DNA of 64,000 nucleotides from the NCBI RefSeq assembly GCF_000813005.1, contig NZ_JSYP01000001.1:62001-126000 (forward strand), in the 5' to 3' direction. Position 1 is the stretch's first letter, and every line of letters begins with the position of its first letter. The DNA comes from Flavobacterium sp. KMS (lineage in GTDB: Bacteria; Bacteroidota; Bacteroidia; Flavobacteriales; Flavobacteriaceae). Positions 35,894 to 43,708 of this stretch are shown here, in pieces. Below the pieces are notes generated by a model. That model saw only the letters and a list, made by a program, of their open reading frames with translations. It made no database searches and was not told the DNA's origin. The translations under genes were made by a program, and so were the position numbers.

Positions 35894-37339
35894 ATGGAAA
35901 TAAACAAAATTATCGCTATCGCAATCAGTGAATATGATGACGTGGAGTTAAACAAAATTCAGAATACTAAAAGTGACATTGCTGAAATAATTTCTATTTT
36001 AACTGATAAATATGTATTTGAAGATATTGAATTTATCTTCGAAAAAAAAGATACCACGAGAAAAACACTTTTCTCAAAACTTAATTATTCTTTTGTCAAT
36101 GCCTCAGAAGATGAAAATATTCTTTTATTTTTTGCTGGTCATGGAGAGTATAATCAAATCCTTGAAACTGCTTATTGGCTACCCTCTGATTCAGACCCAA
36201 AAGACCCTTCTACGTGGATAAATATCAATGACATACTTACTTTCATTAATGCTTCAAAAGCATTTCATGTATCAATTATTTCGGACTCATGCTTCTCTGG
36301 AGCAATTTTTGAAGTTCCAAAACGAGGGGGTGGTATTCAAGCTTATGAAAGTAAAAAATCAAGACTAGCTCTGACTTCAGGAGGAATTGAAAAAGTTAGT
36401 GATGGAGCACGGGGGAAAAAGAGTCCTTTTGCTGAAAACCTGATTAAAGAATTATTGGAAAATAATTTAGAAGAAATGCCTTTTAATATTCTTGCTAATA
36501 ATTTAATTTTAACCTTCAATGAAAATCGCATTCAAACCCCCATGTTTGGCGCTCTACATGGTGTAGGTCATCAAGGGGGAGCTTTTATATTTAAATTAAA
36601 AGGAGTCGAAATCGCTCAACCTGATAATATAAATGACTATTTAAAATCAAGATTAGCACATTTGTATATTCCAATTGGAAAAGAACATATACAAATTATT
36701 AGACAGATTCAACCAATTAATAAAGAAAAACATGAATTGGTTAAAAACCAAAAATATGAAAAAGCCATGGAGCTACGAGATGAAGAAAAAAGGCTTGAAG
36801 ATTTCATTTATAAAACTTGTCCAGAATATCTAGATAACAAATTTAATAACGTTAAAATATCAAAAGAAAACTATTCTAAAATTGAAAGTGTTAAAAAAAG
36901 CATAGTTGAATTTGATCTAGAGCATTTAGACAAAAAAAAGATTATTACTAAAAATTTGACTACCTTAGAACTTGAACATTTACAAACTCACAAAGAACTC
37001 ACGTCTGAACATAAGCTGATGCTGAAAAGCATTGCCGAACGTAATGCTGGTTATTTCGATTTTCTAAATCCAAGTAGAGATTTCTTTATGAGTGAAAAAT
37101 CAAACTTGATTGAAAAATACCTTCTAAACATTTCTAATTTGTATACTTACTTTTTACAAATTAAAGCAAATTCAGATATTGATTTTCTTGAGCAAAAAAA
37201 AATAGCGTTAAGGAATATATTAATAAAAATATATGAACTTGAAATAAAAATACTTTATAGATGGTACTCAGATGATATAGATGAATTCATTGCTTTAAAA
37301 AAATTAGACATCGAATTACTAAATTGGATTAGAAATTAA
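35894..37339 (+). CDS. caspase-like (C14) peptidase with UVR-like motif
   Basis: The 481-aa protein starts with a peptidase C14 domain: strand ILLFFAGHGEY containing His83 and strand VSIISDSCFSGA containing Cys133, the catalytic dyad of caspases and metacaspases, then the ALTSGG and KSPFAENL regions of the p20/p10-like fold (to ~235). Residues ~275-305 read NKEKHELVKNQKYEKAMELRDEEKRLE, a UVR-like motif known from UvrB/UvrC and McsA/ClpC, where it binds partner proteins. The rest is helical and charged, perhaps a C-terminal regulatory scaffold. Bacterial caspase-like proteins act as effectors in several defence systems, cleaving host proteins or gasdermins; no gasdermin gene is nearby. The substrate is unknown. 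Confidence 0.85.
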   Translation: MEINKIIAIAISEYDDVELNKIQNTKSDIAEIISILTDKYVFEDIEFIFEKKDTTRKTLFSKLNYSFVNASEDENILLFFAGHGEYNQILETAYWLPSDSDPKDPSTWININDILTFINASKAFHVSIISDSCFSGAIFEVPKRGGGIQAYESKKSRLALTSGGIEKVSDGARGKKSPFAENLIKELLENNLEEMPFNILANNLILTFNENRIQTPMFGALHGVGHQGGAFIFKLKGVEIAQPDNINDYLKSRLAHLYIPIGKEHIQIIRQIQPINKEKHELVKNQKYEKAMELRDEEKRLEDFIYKTCPEYLDNKFNNVKISKENYSKIESVKKSIVEFDLEHLDKKKIITKNLTTLELEHLQTHKELTSEHKLMLKSIAERNAGYFDFLNPSRDFFMSEKSNLIEKYLLNISNLYTYFLQIKANSDIDFLEQKKIALRNILIKIYELEIKILYRWYSDDIDEFIALKKLDIELLNWIRN

Positions 37340-37506
37340 AACAAACCTGATTGTACGGATACTATTTTTGATTTCTAATCCACACTATCAAGTTATTACT
37401 GATAGAGAAACGAAGATGAACATTAAAAATATCATTTGCGATTTCTTATAAAACCTTTTAATAGATATATAGTTTTTTTAAATCTATACCTACTGCAATA
37501 GTTTTA

Positions 37507-37514
37507 TATATTTG
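37507..37514 (+). promoter_or_regulatory. -7 element of the 37601 gene
   Basis: TATATTTG lies 87 bases before the ATG at 37601, with the same TATATTTGA.GAGA context as the 34412 element, so the two halves of the locus may be coregulated. The 260-base gap 37340-37600 holds no gene. Confidence 0.45.
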
Positions 37515-37600
37515 AGAGAACAACAAATCCTTTACGAAATAACATCAATCTAAATAAACAAATGAGATTGTAGAAACATTTTTAACAGTAAAACACATAA

Positions 37601-38434
37601 ATGAGAAACTTTCTTAAGAATTCAATTGATATTTTATTTGACAAATCACTTATCGTATCAGGTTTATGCCTTATAATTTTAACAGCAGTTGACATATCGA
37701 ATATAAATGAATGGAAAGCCAACTTTTTTGGAATAAACGATTTTCAATATGGCAGAATTATTTATTACTTAACTATGATTTTCGCTTTCATATTTGGAAT
37801 AATCTCTGTGTTAAGTGGAAAAGAAATTTCTAAACTTGAAAAAGATAATAATGAAAAAAGTATAAAGATTAATGATCTAGAGAGTAAATTAAATGAAGTA
37901 GTCAATGAAACAAATGAATTATTTAATTCGTATTTAAAATTACTAGTTAAAAATTTAGGTTTTACTCACAAAGAACGAATAAGCGTATACAAAGTTTATC
38001 AAAATAGATTTAAATTAATAGGCAGAACATCTGTTGACCCCATTTTAATGGAAATAGGGAGATCAGAATATCCCCTTAATGAAGGCTTTATAGGAAAAGG
38101 ATGGAGAGAAGGTGAATATTTCATTAATGATTTACCTGAAATCACTACTGGAAGAAATGGTTTGAATAATTATTACAATAGAGTGAATTCAATACATCCT
38201 ATTCCAAGAGATGTAATAGAAAACATGAAAATGAGATCAAGAACTTTTTTTATTTATAGAATTAACGGTTATGATGGTAACCCTAGAGCAGTATTAGTTT
38301 TTGAAAGCTTAAATGAAAACTCATTTGCTAAAGAATTTATAATAGATAAATTAAATGGCGTAAAGCAACCTTTAGTCATGTTTATTGAGAAAAATAATGG
38401 TATCTTAATCACTGAAAACTTATTAGGTATATGA
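37601..38434 (+). CDS. membrane-anchored GAF-like sensor protein
   Basis: The 277-aa protein has two N-terminal membrane helices (residues ~14-32 and ~50-70), a coiled coil (~75-110) and a C-terminal GAF-like domain (~115-270), recognisable by ERISVYKVYQNRFKLIGRTS, the GFIGKGW turn and the closing AVLVFESL strand, found in GAF folds of bacterial sensors. A GAF domain could bind a cyclic nucleotide or other small molecule and control the membrane part. The start of the next gene overlaps its stop by four bases (ATGA), which indicates translational coupling with the Panacea-type protein. Function inferred from domains only. Confidence 0.65.
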   Translation: MRNFLKNSIDILFDKSLIVSGLCLIILTAVDISNINEWKANFFGINDFQYGRIIYYLTMIFAFIFGIISVLSGKEISKLEKDNNEKSIKINDLESKLNEVVNETNELFNSYLKLLVKNLGFTHKERISVYKVYQNRFKLIGRTSVDPILMEIGRSEYPLNEGFIGKGWREGEYFINDLPEITTGRNGLNNYYNRVNSIHPIPRDVIENMKMRSRTFFIYRINGYDGNPRAVLVFESLNENSFAKEFIIDKLNGVKQPLVMFIEKNNGILITENLLGI

Positions 38435-38901
38435 AAAATCTAGAAACCTTAATTAGATATATTCTATTACACTATCCTAATCCTTTAGAATTATCAAAAC
38501 CAAGATTAGTAAAACTAATCTACCTAATAGATTGGAGATATACAATTGAAACTGGTTCTCAGTACACCAACATAAATTGGATATATAATCATTACGGTCC
38601 CTATGTTAATGATATAATTAATTTAATGAAAGAAGAAAAAGGAATTTTTAAAGTGGAAAGCTATCGAAATAGCTACGAAGGAGTTACAGATAAATTCACA
38701 TTAATAGATAAATCAGAGGTAGATTTTGAAATTATTATTAAGAACATTACTGATAAATTTATAGACTATACATATAAACTAACTTGGTCTGATTTCATTA
38801 ATTTAGTTTACTCATCTTACCCTGTAAAAAACAACTTAAAATACAGCTCATTAGATCTACCTAAATTAGCTAAAGAATTCAATAAAAATACTCAAAAGTA
38901 G
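38431..38901 (+). CDS. Panacea/SocA-type (DUF4065-like) antitoxin-domain protein
   Basis: The 156-aa protein shows the Panacea (DUF4065/SocA) pattern: an early helix KPRLVKLIYLIDWRY, then NINWIYNHYGPYVNDI, where the HYGPYV turn is characteristic, and a helical C-terminus (DFINLVYSSYPVKNN). SocA of Caulobacter is a proteolytic adaptor antitoxin, and Panacea proteins neutralise many unrelated toxins in PanAT pairs. It overlaps the GAF-like membrane gene by four bases, so the membrane protein may be its cognate toxin, or the Panacea protein may restrain the whole caspase locus. Confidence 0.75.
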   Translation: MKNLETLIRYILLHYPNPLELSKPRLVKLIYLIDWRYTIETGSQYTNINWIYNHYGPYVNDIINLMKEEKGIFKVESYRNSYEGVTDKFTLIDKSEVDFEIIIKNITDKFIDYTYKLTWSDFINLVYSSYPVKNNLKYSSLDLPKLAKEFNKNTQK

Positions 38902-38917
38902 TCACGAGCGGGACGCC

Positions 38918-38979
38918 CTCTCTGCGAAGTGTTCCTTATTAAAAATTCACAATAGCTGTACGAAGTCTCGCGACTTCGT
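38918..38979. repeat. 62-bp repeat, left of the 39-aa peptide gene
   Basis: A sequence with CTCTCTGCGAAGT...CTGTACGAAGTCTCGCGACTTCGT is repeated in direct orientation at 39225-39290 with CTCTCCGAAGT...CTGTGCGAAGTC.. . The hairpin core (GAAGTC..GACTTC) is related to copies at 7715 and 44941. A CGCGGATTTCCAATCCG hairpin follows near 39020. Confidence 0.75.
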
Positions 38980-39099
38980 CCCAGATGGAACGTATATATC
39001 TTCACGTTCGATAGCGCGGATTTCCAATCCGAACTCACAACAGTGAGATACATTATAAAATAACAATACTGAATATTTAACCTTTAAAATTTTATAACT

Positions 39100-39219
39100 A
39101 TGAGCAATCAAAGACCACCCAACGGACCAAGTACAACAGGAAACCCATCAGGACCAGGAAGAGGAAACAACCCTCCAAGTTCCCCTTCTAGACCCTCAGC
39201 ACCAAAACCTTCTAAATAG
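39100..39219 (+). CDS. 39-aa Pro/Gly/Ser/Asn-rich micro-protein
   Basis: An ATG at 39100 opens 39 codons ending at 39219. The product has no hydrophobic segment and is made almost only of Pro, Gly, Ser, Asn, Arg, Thr and Lys (starting MSNQRPPNGPSTTGNP). Codon use is conspicuously C-rich compared with the AT-rich surroundings. It lies between two direct copies of a repeat. Short proline-rich proteins are often secreted, disordered or interact with partners; I do not know this family. It may be real, as the frame is open with a plausible start and the composition is non-random, but it needs expression support. Confidence 0.45.
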   Translation: MSNQRPPNGPSTTGNPSGPGRGNNPPSSPSRPSAPKPSK

Positions 39220-39224
39220 CCTCA

Positions 39225-39290
39225 GCTCTCCGAAGTATTCCTTTTTTAAATATCGGAATAACTGTGCGAAGTCTTCGGACTTCGTACAGC
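39225..39290. repeat. 62-bp repeat, right of the 39-aa peptide gene
   Basis: Direct copy of 38918-38979 with a GAAGTCTTCGGACTTC hairpin. Together they bracket the micro-ORF. Confidence 0.75.
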
Positions 39291-39325
39291 ATTCTAAATT
39301 TTAATGATTTGCCTTTCAAGAATGC

Positions 39326-39435
39326 TTATTCTGCATCAGCCTTCAAATAAATCTTATGCAAATCATCTAATAATTCCATTTCTTCCTCTGGCAAAAGCTG
39401 CAAAGCAATTCCTAGCAAAGTCATTACATTTGTAC
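39326..39435 (-). pseudogene. 3' fragment of the small acidic protein family
   Basis: Read on the minus strand, this fragment encodes about 36 residues (TLLGIALQLLPEEEMELLDD and a tail ending in a stop) nearly identical to the C-terminus of the 113-aa protein at 40443-40784. The 5' two-thirds are missing, replaced upstream by unrelated sequence, so it is a truncated duplicate. It shows the family is being rearranged in this region. Confidence 0.8.
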
Positions 39436-39462
39436 ACAGATGCGCGGATAATCTCAAAAAAC

Positions 39463-39500
39463 AAAGGTTCTTAATTAATATAATTAAGAACCTTTTGTTT
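39463..39500 (-). terminator. terminator of the 39525 gene
   Basis: AAAGGTTCTTAATTA and TAATTAAGAACCTTT form a 15-bp stem around a short loop at the gene's 3' side, with T-rich sequence after it. Confidence 0.8.
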
Positions 39501-39524
39501 ATAATAGAAAACCGTTAAGCTATT

Positions 39525-40286
39525 CTATTGCCAAGTTACGTCTAATATTAATGTAACATTTTGACTTTCTAGGAATGGGATTGGGTTGTTAGGGACATAA
39601 TTTAGAGTAATTGTTTTAGGGTATGCATTTACACCAGTAGTATAATCTTTCATTATAGCAAACATACTCCCGCCAATTGTATTACCAGACCATCCTTCAA
39701 TTTTACTGATTGAAAATTCATATTCTAACGAAAGATCCTTAATTACTTTTGGTTCAGTTAGAGTCCAAGAAAAAGGCAATTGTGTTTTTGAAATATTTTT
39801 AAAAATTTCAGAACTTACTTGATCCATATAAGTTTCTTTATCAACAATATGAAATCTAATATACGCAGTATCGTAGCTATTAGCATCTGCATCCATAAAT
39901 GGCATTTTAACTATCGTTACCTTTGTTATTTTAACACTAGTAGCAACTGGTTGCGCTGCAATAATTACGGTATTTGTTGTTGTAGCCGTACCTCCCGCTC
40001 CTGTTGCGGTTAATTTTACTAAATACGTACCAGCAGCAGTATAGGAATGACTTGGGCTTTTTTCTAATGAAGTAGTTTTATCTCCAAAATCCCATAAATA
40101 ATTAGTTGCGTTTGTAGATTTATTCTCAAATAATATCGTTTTAGGTGCCGTTACTTCAGCCTTGAATAAAAAATCAGCAGTAGGCAATGTTGCTGGTTCT
40201 TCTTTTGGCATCTCATTGTCTGAAGAGCAACTTAAAAAGAATATAAAAAATAAAGCGGTAATTGATTGTAAAGTTTTTTTCATCAT
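39525..40286 (-). CDS. PKD-domain lipoprotein
   Basis: The 253-aa protein has a lipobox (FLSCSSDN) followed by the acidic spacer common in surface-exposed flavobacterial lipoproteins, then a PKD domain (residues ~35-110: NATNYLWDFGDKTTS, SPSHSYTAAGTYLVKLTATGAGG) of beta-sandwich type. The remaining ~140 residues form a second beta-rich domain without a known family. PKD domains mediate protein or polysaccharide contacts on the surface. Start: an ATG pair (MMKK), either is possible. It sits alone between the truncated small-protein fragment and the XRE-partner gene. Confidence 0.85.
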   Translation of the reverse strand: MMKKTLQSITALFFIFFLSCSSDNEMPKEEPATLPTADFLFKAEVTAPKTILFENKSTNATNYLWDFGDKTTSLEKSPSHSYTAAGTYLVKLTATGAGGTATTTNTVIIAAQPVATSVKITKVTIVKMPFMDADANSYDTAYIRFHIVDKETYMDQVSSEIFKNISKTQLPFSWTLTEPKVIKDLSLEYEFSISKIEGWSGNTIGGSMFAIMKDYTTGVNAYPKTITLNYVPNNPIPFLESQNVTLILDVTWQ

Positions 40287-40442
40287 AGTTAATTAATTTA
40301 ATAAGTATTCTCACAAAGAAATAAAATAAAATCAACTTATATAATAAAAAACAATTTTTATTATAAAGAGCTATTTACTCACTCTACAAAGTCTTTTAAT
40401 CGCTTTGCTTAATGCAATTCAAAACTATTCAGTTTTATAAAA

Positions 40443-40784
40443 TCATTTAGAGAAGGTTACATTAGACTTCAAATGAATCTTATGCAAATCATCCAATAAC
40501 TCCATTTCTTCCTCTGGCAGAAGTTGCAAAGCAATTTCAAGCAAAGTCATTACATTAATATCAGCATTAGTTGTAAGATTTGACAAATTCTCCGTTTTAA
40601 GTATCAAAATACTTGCTTTAAGCAAATCCGAAACCATAAGATTAAGTTCATCATAACAAGATACTTTTAGTGTTACACTAAACGAGTTATCAATACTGTT
40701 CTCTGGTTTTAGTTTTGTGAAATATTTTCCTTTATTCATTAATTCTAACAATTCTGCGGCTGATTCTTTATGTTCTATTTCCAT
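40443..40784 (-). CDS. small acidic protein, partner of the divergent 40901 XRE regulator
   Basis: The 113-aa soluble protein shares its C-terminal block (INVMTLLEIALQLLPEEEM) with the 107-aa protein at 7208 and with the fragment at 39326, and it has the LKP block near residue 25. It is divergent from an XRE gene, the same layout as in the island at 6589/7208. No signal peptide or membrane segment is present. Function unknown; see the module comments in the findings. Confidence 0.7.
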   Translation of the reverse strand: MEIEHKESAAELLELMNKGKYFTKLKPENSIDNSFSVTLKVSCYDELNLMVSDLLKASILILKTENLSNLTTNADINVMTLLEIALQLLPEEEMELLDDLHKIHLKSNVTFSK

Positions 40785-40838
40785 TATTGAATTGGATTAT
40801 GTTTTACTAATTGAAAAACAAAACTACAAAATATTCGG

Positions 40839-40862
40839 TTGTAAACAATCGATTTTTTACAA
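40839..40862. promoter_or_regulatory. candidate XRE operator (inverted repeat)
   Basis: TTGTAAA (40839-40845) and TTTACAA (40856-40862) are inverted with a 10-base spacer, in the gap between the divergent genes and 39 bases before the XRE start at 40901. Such spacing fits a dimeric HTH operator. Confidence 0.45.
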
Positions 40863-40900
40863 TCAAACAAAAACAATCTATTACTTGTAATTTCATCTTC

Positions 40901-41146
40901 ATGAAAAGAACAAGAAAAAGTGAGGTTCCTGAAGTTGTAATACAATTAGGAATCAGAATAAAAAATATAATAGAAGACAATCAACTCAAACAAAGAGAGG
41001 TTGCTCATGATGCCGAACTGGATGTAGAAAACTTAAGAAAGTACATCAAAGGTTCTCAAGAAATGAAAATAAGTACTTTGTTTAAAATTGCTCAATCTTT
41101 AAAAATAGATCCAAGCGATTTAATTAAAGATTTACAACCTAAATAA
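40901..41146 (+). CDS. XRE-family helix-turn-helix regulator (short)
   Basis: I chose the ATG at 40901 (MKRTRKSEVPEVV), giving 81 aa; an in-frame start at 40811 would add 30 residues that cross the operator-like palindrome. The HTH_3 domain spans residues ~14-70 (RIKNIIEDNQLKQREVAHDAELD, LRKYIKGSQEMKISTLFKIAQSLKIDPSDL). It lacks the coiled-coil tail of the island paralogue at 6589. It is divergent from the small acidic protein gene, which it probably regulates. Confidence 0.85.
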   Translation: MKRTRKSEVPEVVIQLGIRIKNIIEDNQLKQREVAHDAELDVENLRKYIKGSQEMKISTLFKIAQSLKIDPSDLIKDLQPK

Positions 41147-41173
41147 TACAGACTTCTTTCAATCTGATAAAAT

Positions 41174-41238
41174 AAAAGCTACAAGAAAATATTTTTGTAG
41201 CTTTTTAACATTTATAAAGAGAAAAAATCAATCTTTGT
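41174..41238 (+). terminator. terminator and downstream motif, duplicated at 45656
   Basis: AAAAGCTACAA and TTGTAGCTTTT form the stem. The hairpin and the following AGAAAAAATCAATCTTTGT stretch are repeated nearly unchanged at 45656-45715, each before a gene. Confidence 0.75.
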
Positions 41239-41265
41239 AAGTAATCACATTTTTGAAAAAAATCA

Positions 41266-41814
41266 ATGAAAAAAATCATAGGAATCATTTTAGGATTGTT
41301 AATAATTGTAATTGCTTATAATTACGTCACTGATTTTCTATGTAAATGCGAAATTAAATGCAAAAATTGCCCTAAGACATCCGAAAATATTAAATTTTCA
41401 AAAGAATCTGGATTTTACATTGGTAATTATAAGCCTACATTAGATACAATCAAACTAAAAAACTACAACGAAAAAATTATCATAACAAATGTTTGGATTG
41501 AACAATCTTGGCTAATAAATACTGATGATTGCAAATCTCCTAAACGCGAAAAAATCGAAGGATATAATGTGATTCTTGAATTCAAAAAAACTAATAAAGA
41601 TTTCATTTTTAATTTAATGCCTTTAACAGAAGATAAATTTGGTAAAAGATCATTTGGACTTAATGAAAATAAAAAAGAGATGCATTTTGAAAATTTGCCA
41701 AATAAATTAGAAATAATTGTGACAGAACGAAATCCAAACGAAAATATTGGCTGGACAAAAAGTATTATAACTGACACATTAGTATTTAATTTAACAAATA
41801 AAAAAGAACAATAA
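41266..41814 (+). CDS. single-pass membrane or secreted protein of unknown function
   Basis: The 182-aa product starts with a hydrophobic helix (KKIIGIILGLLIIVIAYNYV) that is probably a membrane anchor or uncleaved signal, then a cysteine-rich patch (LCKCEIKCKNCPK; four Cys in 12 residues) and a beta-rich body with IITNVWIEQSWLIN. The cysteines are clustered just after the membrane and might bind a metal or form disulfides. I do not recognise a family. It is preceded by a duplicated terminator and stands alone. Confidence 0.6.
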   Translation: MKKIIGIILGLLIIVIAYNYVTDFLCKCEIKCKNCPKTSENIKFSKESGFYIGNYKPTLDTIKLKNYNEKIIITNVWIEQSWLINTDDCKSPKREKIEGYNVILEFKKTNKDFIFNLMPLTEDKFGKRSFGLNENKKEMHFENLPNKLEIIVTERNPNENIGWTKSIITDTLVFNLTNKKEQ

Positions 41815-41943
41815 TGATGTAATACACTCAGATATCCTATTTTAACCTTGATTTATAAAGTCTTTCACTCCATACAATGATTCACAAATAATAACCAAGA
41901 AACCAAACATTAACCAACACTTACAAACCTCAAAACCATTTCG

Positions 41944-42381
41944 ATGAAGAAATTATTACTTTTATTTTTATTAGGATTTTCAATAAGCACGTATTCTCAG
42001 GAATCAGGAGAAAAACTTTTTAAAGCCATTTTTGACCATAATTTAGATGCTGTAAAAGCTATTGTCGAAAAAGATAAATCGCAGGCTAATTATATCCGAA
42101 AAATAAACGAATCCTTTTATATCCCTGTATTAATGCAAGCTGTAATGAATGATGAGTATGAAATCTCAAAATTCTTGATAGAAAATGGTGCTGATATTAA
42201 TAAAACTGATGGTTTTAAAATGTCTTGTTTAATGTGGGCAGCAGCAAACCAAAACATAGAGCTAACAAAATTATTATTAAATAAAGGTGCCGATAAAAAC
42301 ATCAAAGATGATAACGGAATGACAGCTTTAAAAGCGGCAGAAGAAACAAAGAATAACGAAATCATTCAACTTCTAAAATAG
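41944..42381 (+). CDS. exported ankyrin-repeat protein
   Basis: The 145-aa product has a signal peptide (SISTYSQESG) and about three ankyrin repeats (residues ~25-140), clearest in ISKFLIENGADINKTDG and LTKLLLNKGADKNIKDDNGMTALKAAEE. Ankyrin repeats mediate protein binding; small exported versions in Bacteroidota are of unknown role. A serine hydrolase gene follows 67 bases downstream on the same strand. Confidence 0.85.
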   Translation: MKKLLLLFLLGFSISTYSQESGEKLFKAIFDHNLDAVKAIVEKDKSQANYIRKINESFYIPVLMQAVMNDEYEISKFLIENGADINKTDGFKMSCLMWAAANQNIELTKLLLNKGADKNIKDDNGMTALKAAEETKNNEIIQLLK

Positions 42382-42448
42382 TTTCTTCCCTCCGCAAACA
42401 ATCAGTTTTAAAACCATAAAAGACTAACCAAATAAACCAACCAAAACC

Positions 42449-43522
42449 ATGAAAAAAAAACTGTTTTTACTATCATTTTTTGCCCTTAGCAATTCCATTC
42501 ATTCTCAATCAGACGAAGTCGATCTTGCAATAAAAGAACTAATGCAAAAAAATAAAATTGTGGGTTTACAATTGGCAGTAATCAAAAACAATAAAATCGT
42601 TAAAAAAAATCATTATGGTTTAGCGAGTATTCAGGATTCCATACGTGTTGACAATAAAACTGTTTTTAGCATTAATTCGATGGCGAAAGCTTTTACGGGT
42701 GTTGCCATTATGCAATTGGTAGAAAAGGGTAAATTAAAACTAGAAGATCCTATTTCTAAATATCTGGACAGTCTGCCAAACTCCTGGAAAAACATTACCG
42801 TAAAACAAATAGCAACCCACACATCTGGAGTTCCTGATATTTGGGAATCGCCAGAACATATGTTGTCTGAAGACAGTAAAACTTTATTCAAAAAGATAAC
42901 AGAATTACCTGTGGTTTTTCAGCCCGGAGAAGATCGAAGATACAATCAAACAAATTACATGCTGCTTGGAATGATTATCGAAAAAATAAGCGGAAAATCG
43001 TATGAGCAATTCCTTGTAGAAAATCAATTTGAAATAGCGGGTATGAAAAATACCATCAAAGCTGGTTTAGGAGATTATTATAAAATAGTGAATCACTCAG
43101 CCAGACCTTATTCTTATTTTAGAAATGGTAGTTTAACCAATGTTTACGAAGTGATCCCAACAAATTTATATCCAGCAGCAAGTATATATTCTACCGCAAC
43201 CGAAATGGCAAAATGGGTTATTGCTTTACAAAACAACACTTTACTTAAAGCCGAAACGCTAAAAACACTTTGGACTCCTACTCTATTGAACAATGGAAAA
43301 AAACCAGGTTCAGTCGATTCTACCAACGGAACCGCAATTGGTTTTGATACTAATTTAAGAGATAAAAACCCTGTAATTACTGCTTTAGGCGGGGCTAGAA
43401 ACGCTTTATATATTTATCCGAAAGATGATGTTTCAGTAGTTATTTTGACCAATTTACAAGGAGGACATCCACAACGTTTTATAGAAGATATTGCAAATTT
43501 ATATCTAACGGATAATAAATAA
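42449..43522 (+). CDS. secreted beta-lactamase-family serine hydrolase
   Basis: The 357-aa protein has a signal peptide and the class C beta-lactamase/esterase fold. The catalytic SxxK is SMAK in VFSINSMAKAFTG (near residue 76). The second motif usually read as YxN appears as RYNQTNY, where the third position is Gln; the final KTG-like strand is ALGGARNAL, also divergent. The protein may be a peptidase or esterase rather than a lactamase. It likely acts in the periplasm. Neighbours are the ankyrin protein and a small secreted protein. Confidence 0.85.
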   Translation: MKKKLFLLSFFALSNSIHSQSDEVDLAIKELMQKNKIVGLQLAVIKNNKIVKKNHYGLASIQDSIRVDNKTVFSINSMAKAFTGVAIMQLVEKGKLKLEDPISKYLDSLPNSWKNITVKQIATHTSGVPDIWESPEHMLSEDSKTLFKKITELPVVFQPGEDRRYNQTNYMLLGMIIEKISGKSYEQFLVENQFEIAGMKNTIKAGLGDYYKIVNHSARPYSYFRNGSLTNVYEVIPTNLYPAASIYSTATEMAKWVIALQNNTLLKAETLKTLWTPTLLNNGKKPGSVDSTNGTAIGFDTNLRDKNPVITALGGARNALYIYPKDDVSVVILTNLQGGHPQRFIEDIANLYLTDNK

Positions 43523-43708
43523 AGGACATAATGATGACTCTTGGCGTGAGCAGTCATTAAGCTAAGCAATAATTTTAAAATGCTTTAAGATTTTTGATTT
43601 CAGATATATGAAACCTCTTAAAAACAGGCTTTTTTTATGTATTAACACCAAATCAAAATAATGCGATAACATAAACAATCCATTTTTAACACCAATAAAA
43701 CCAAACCA

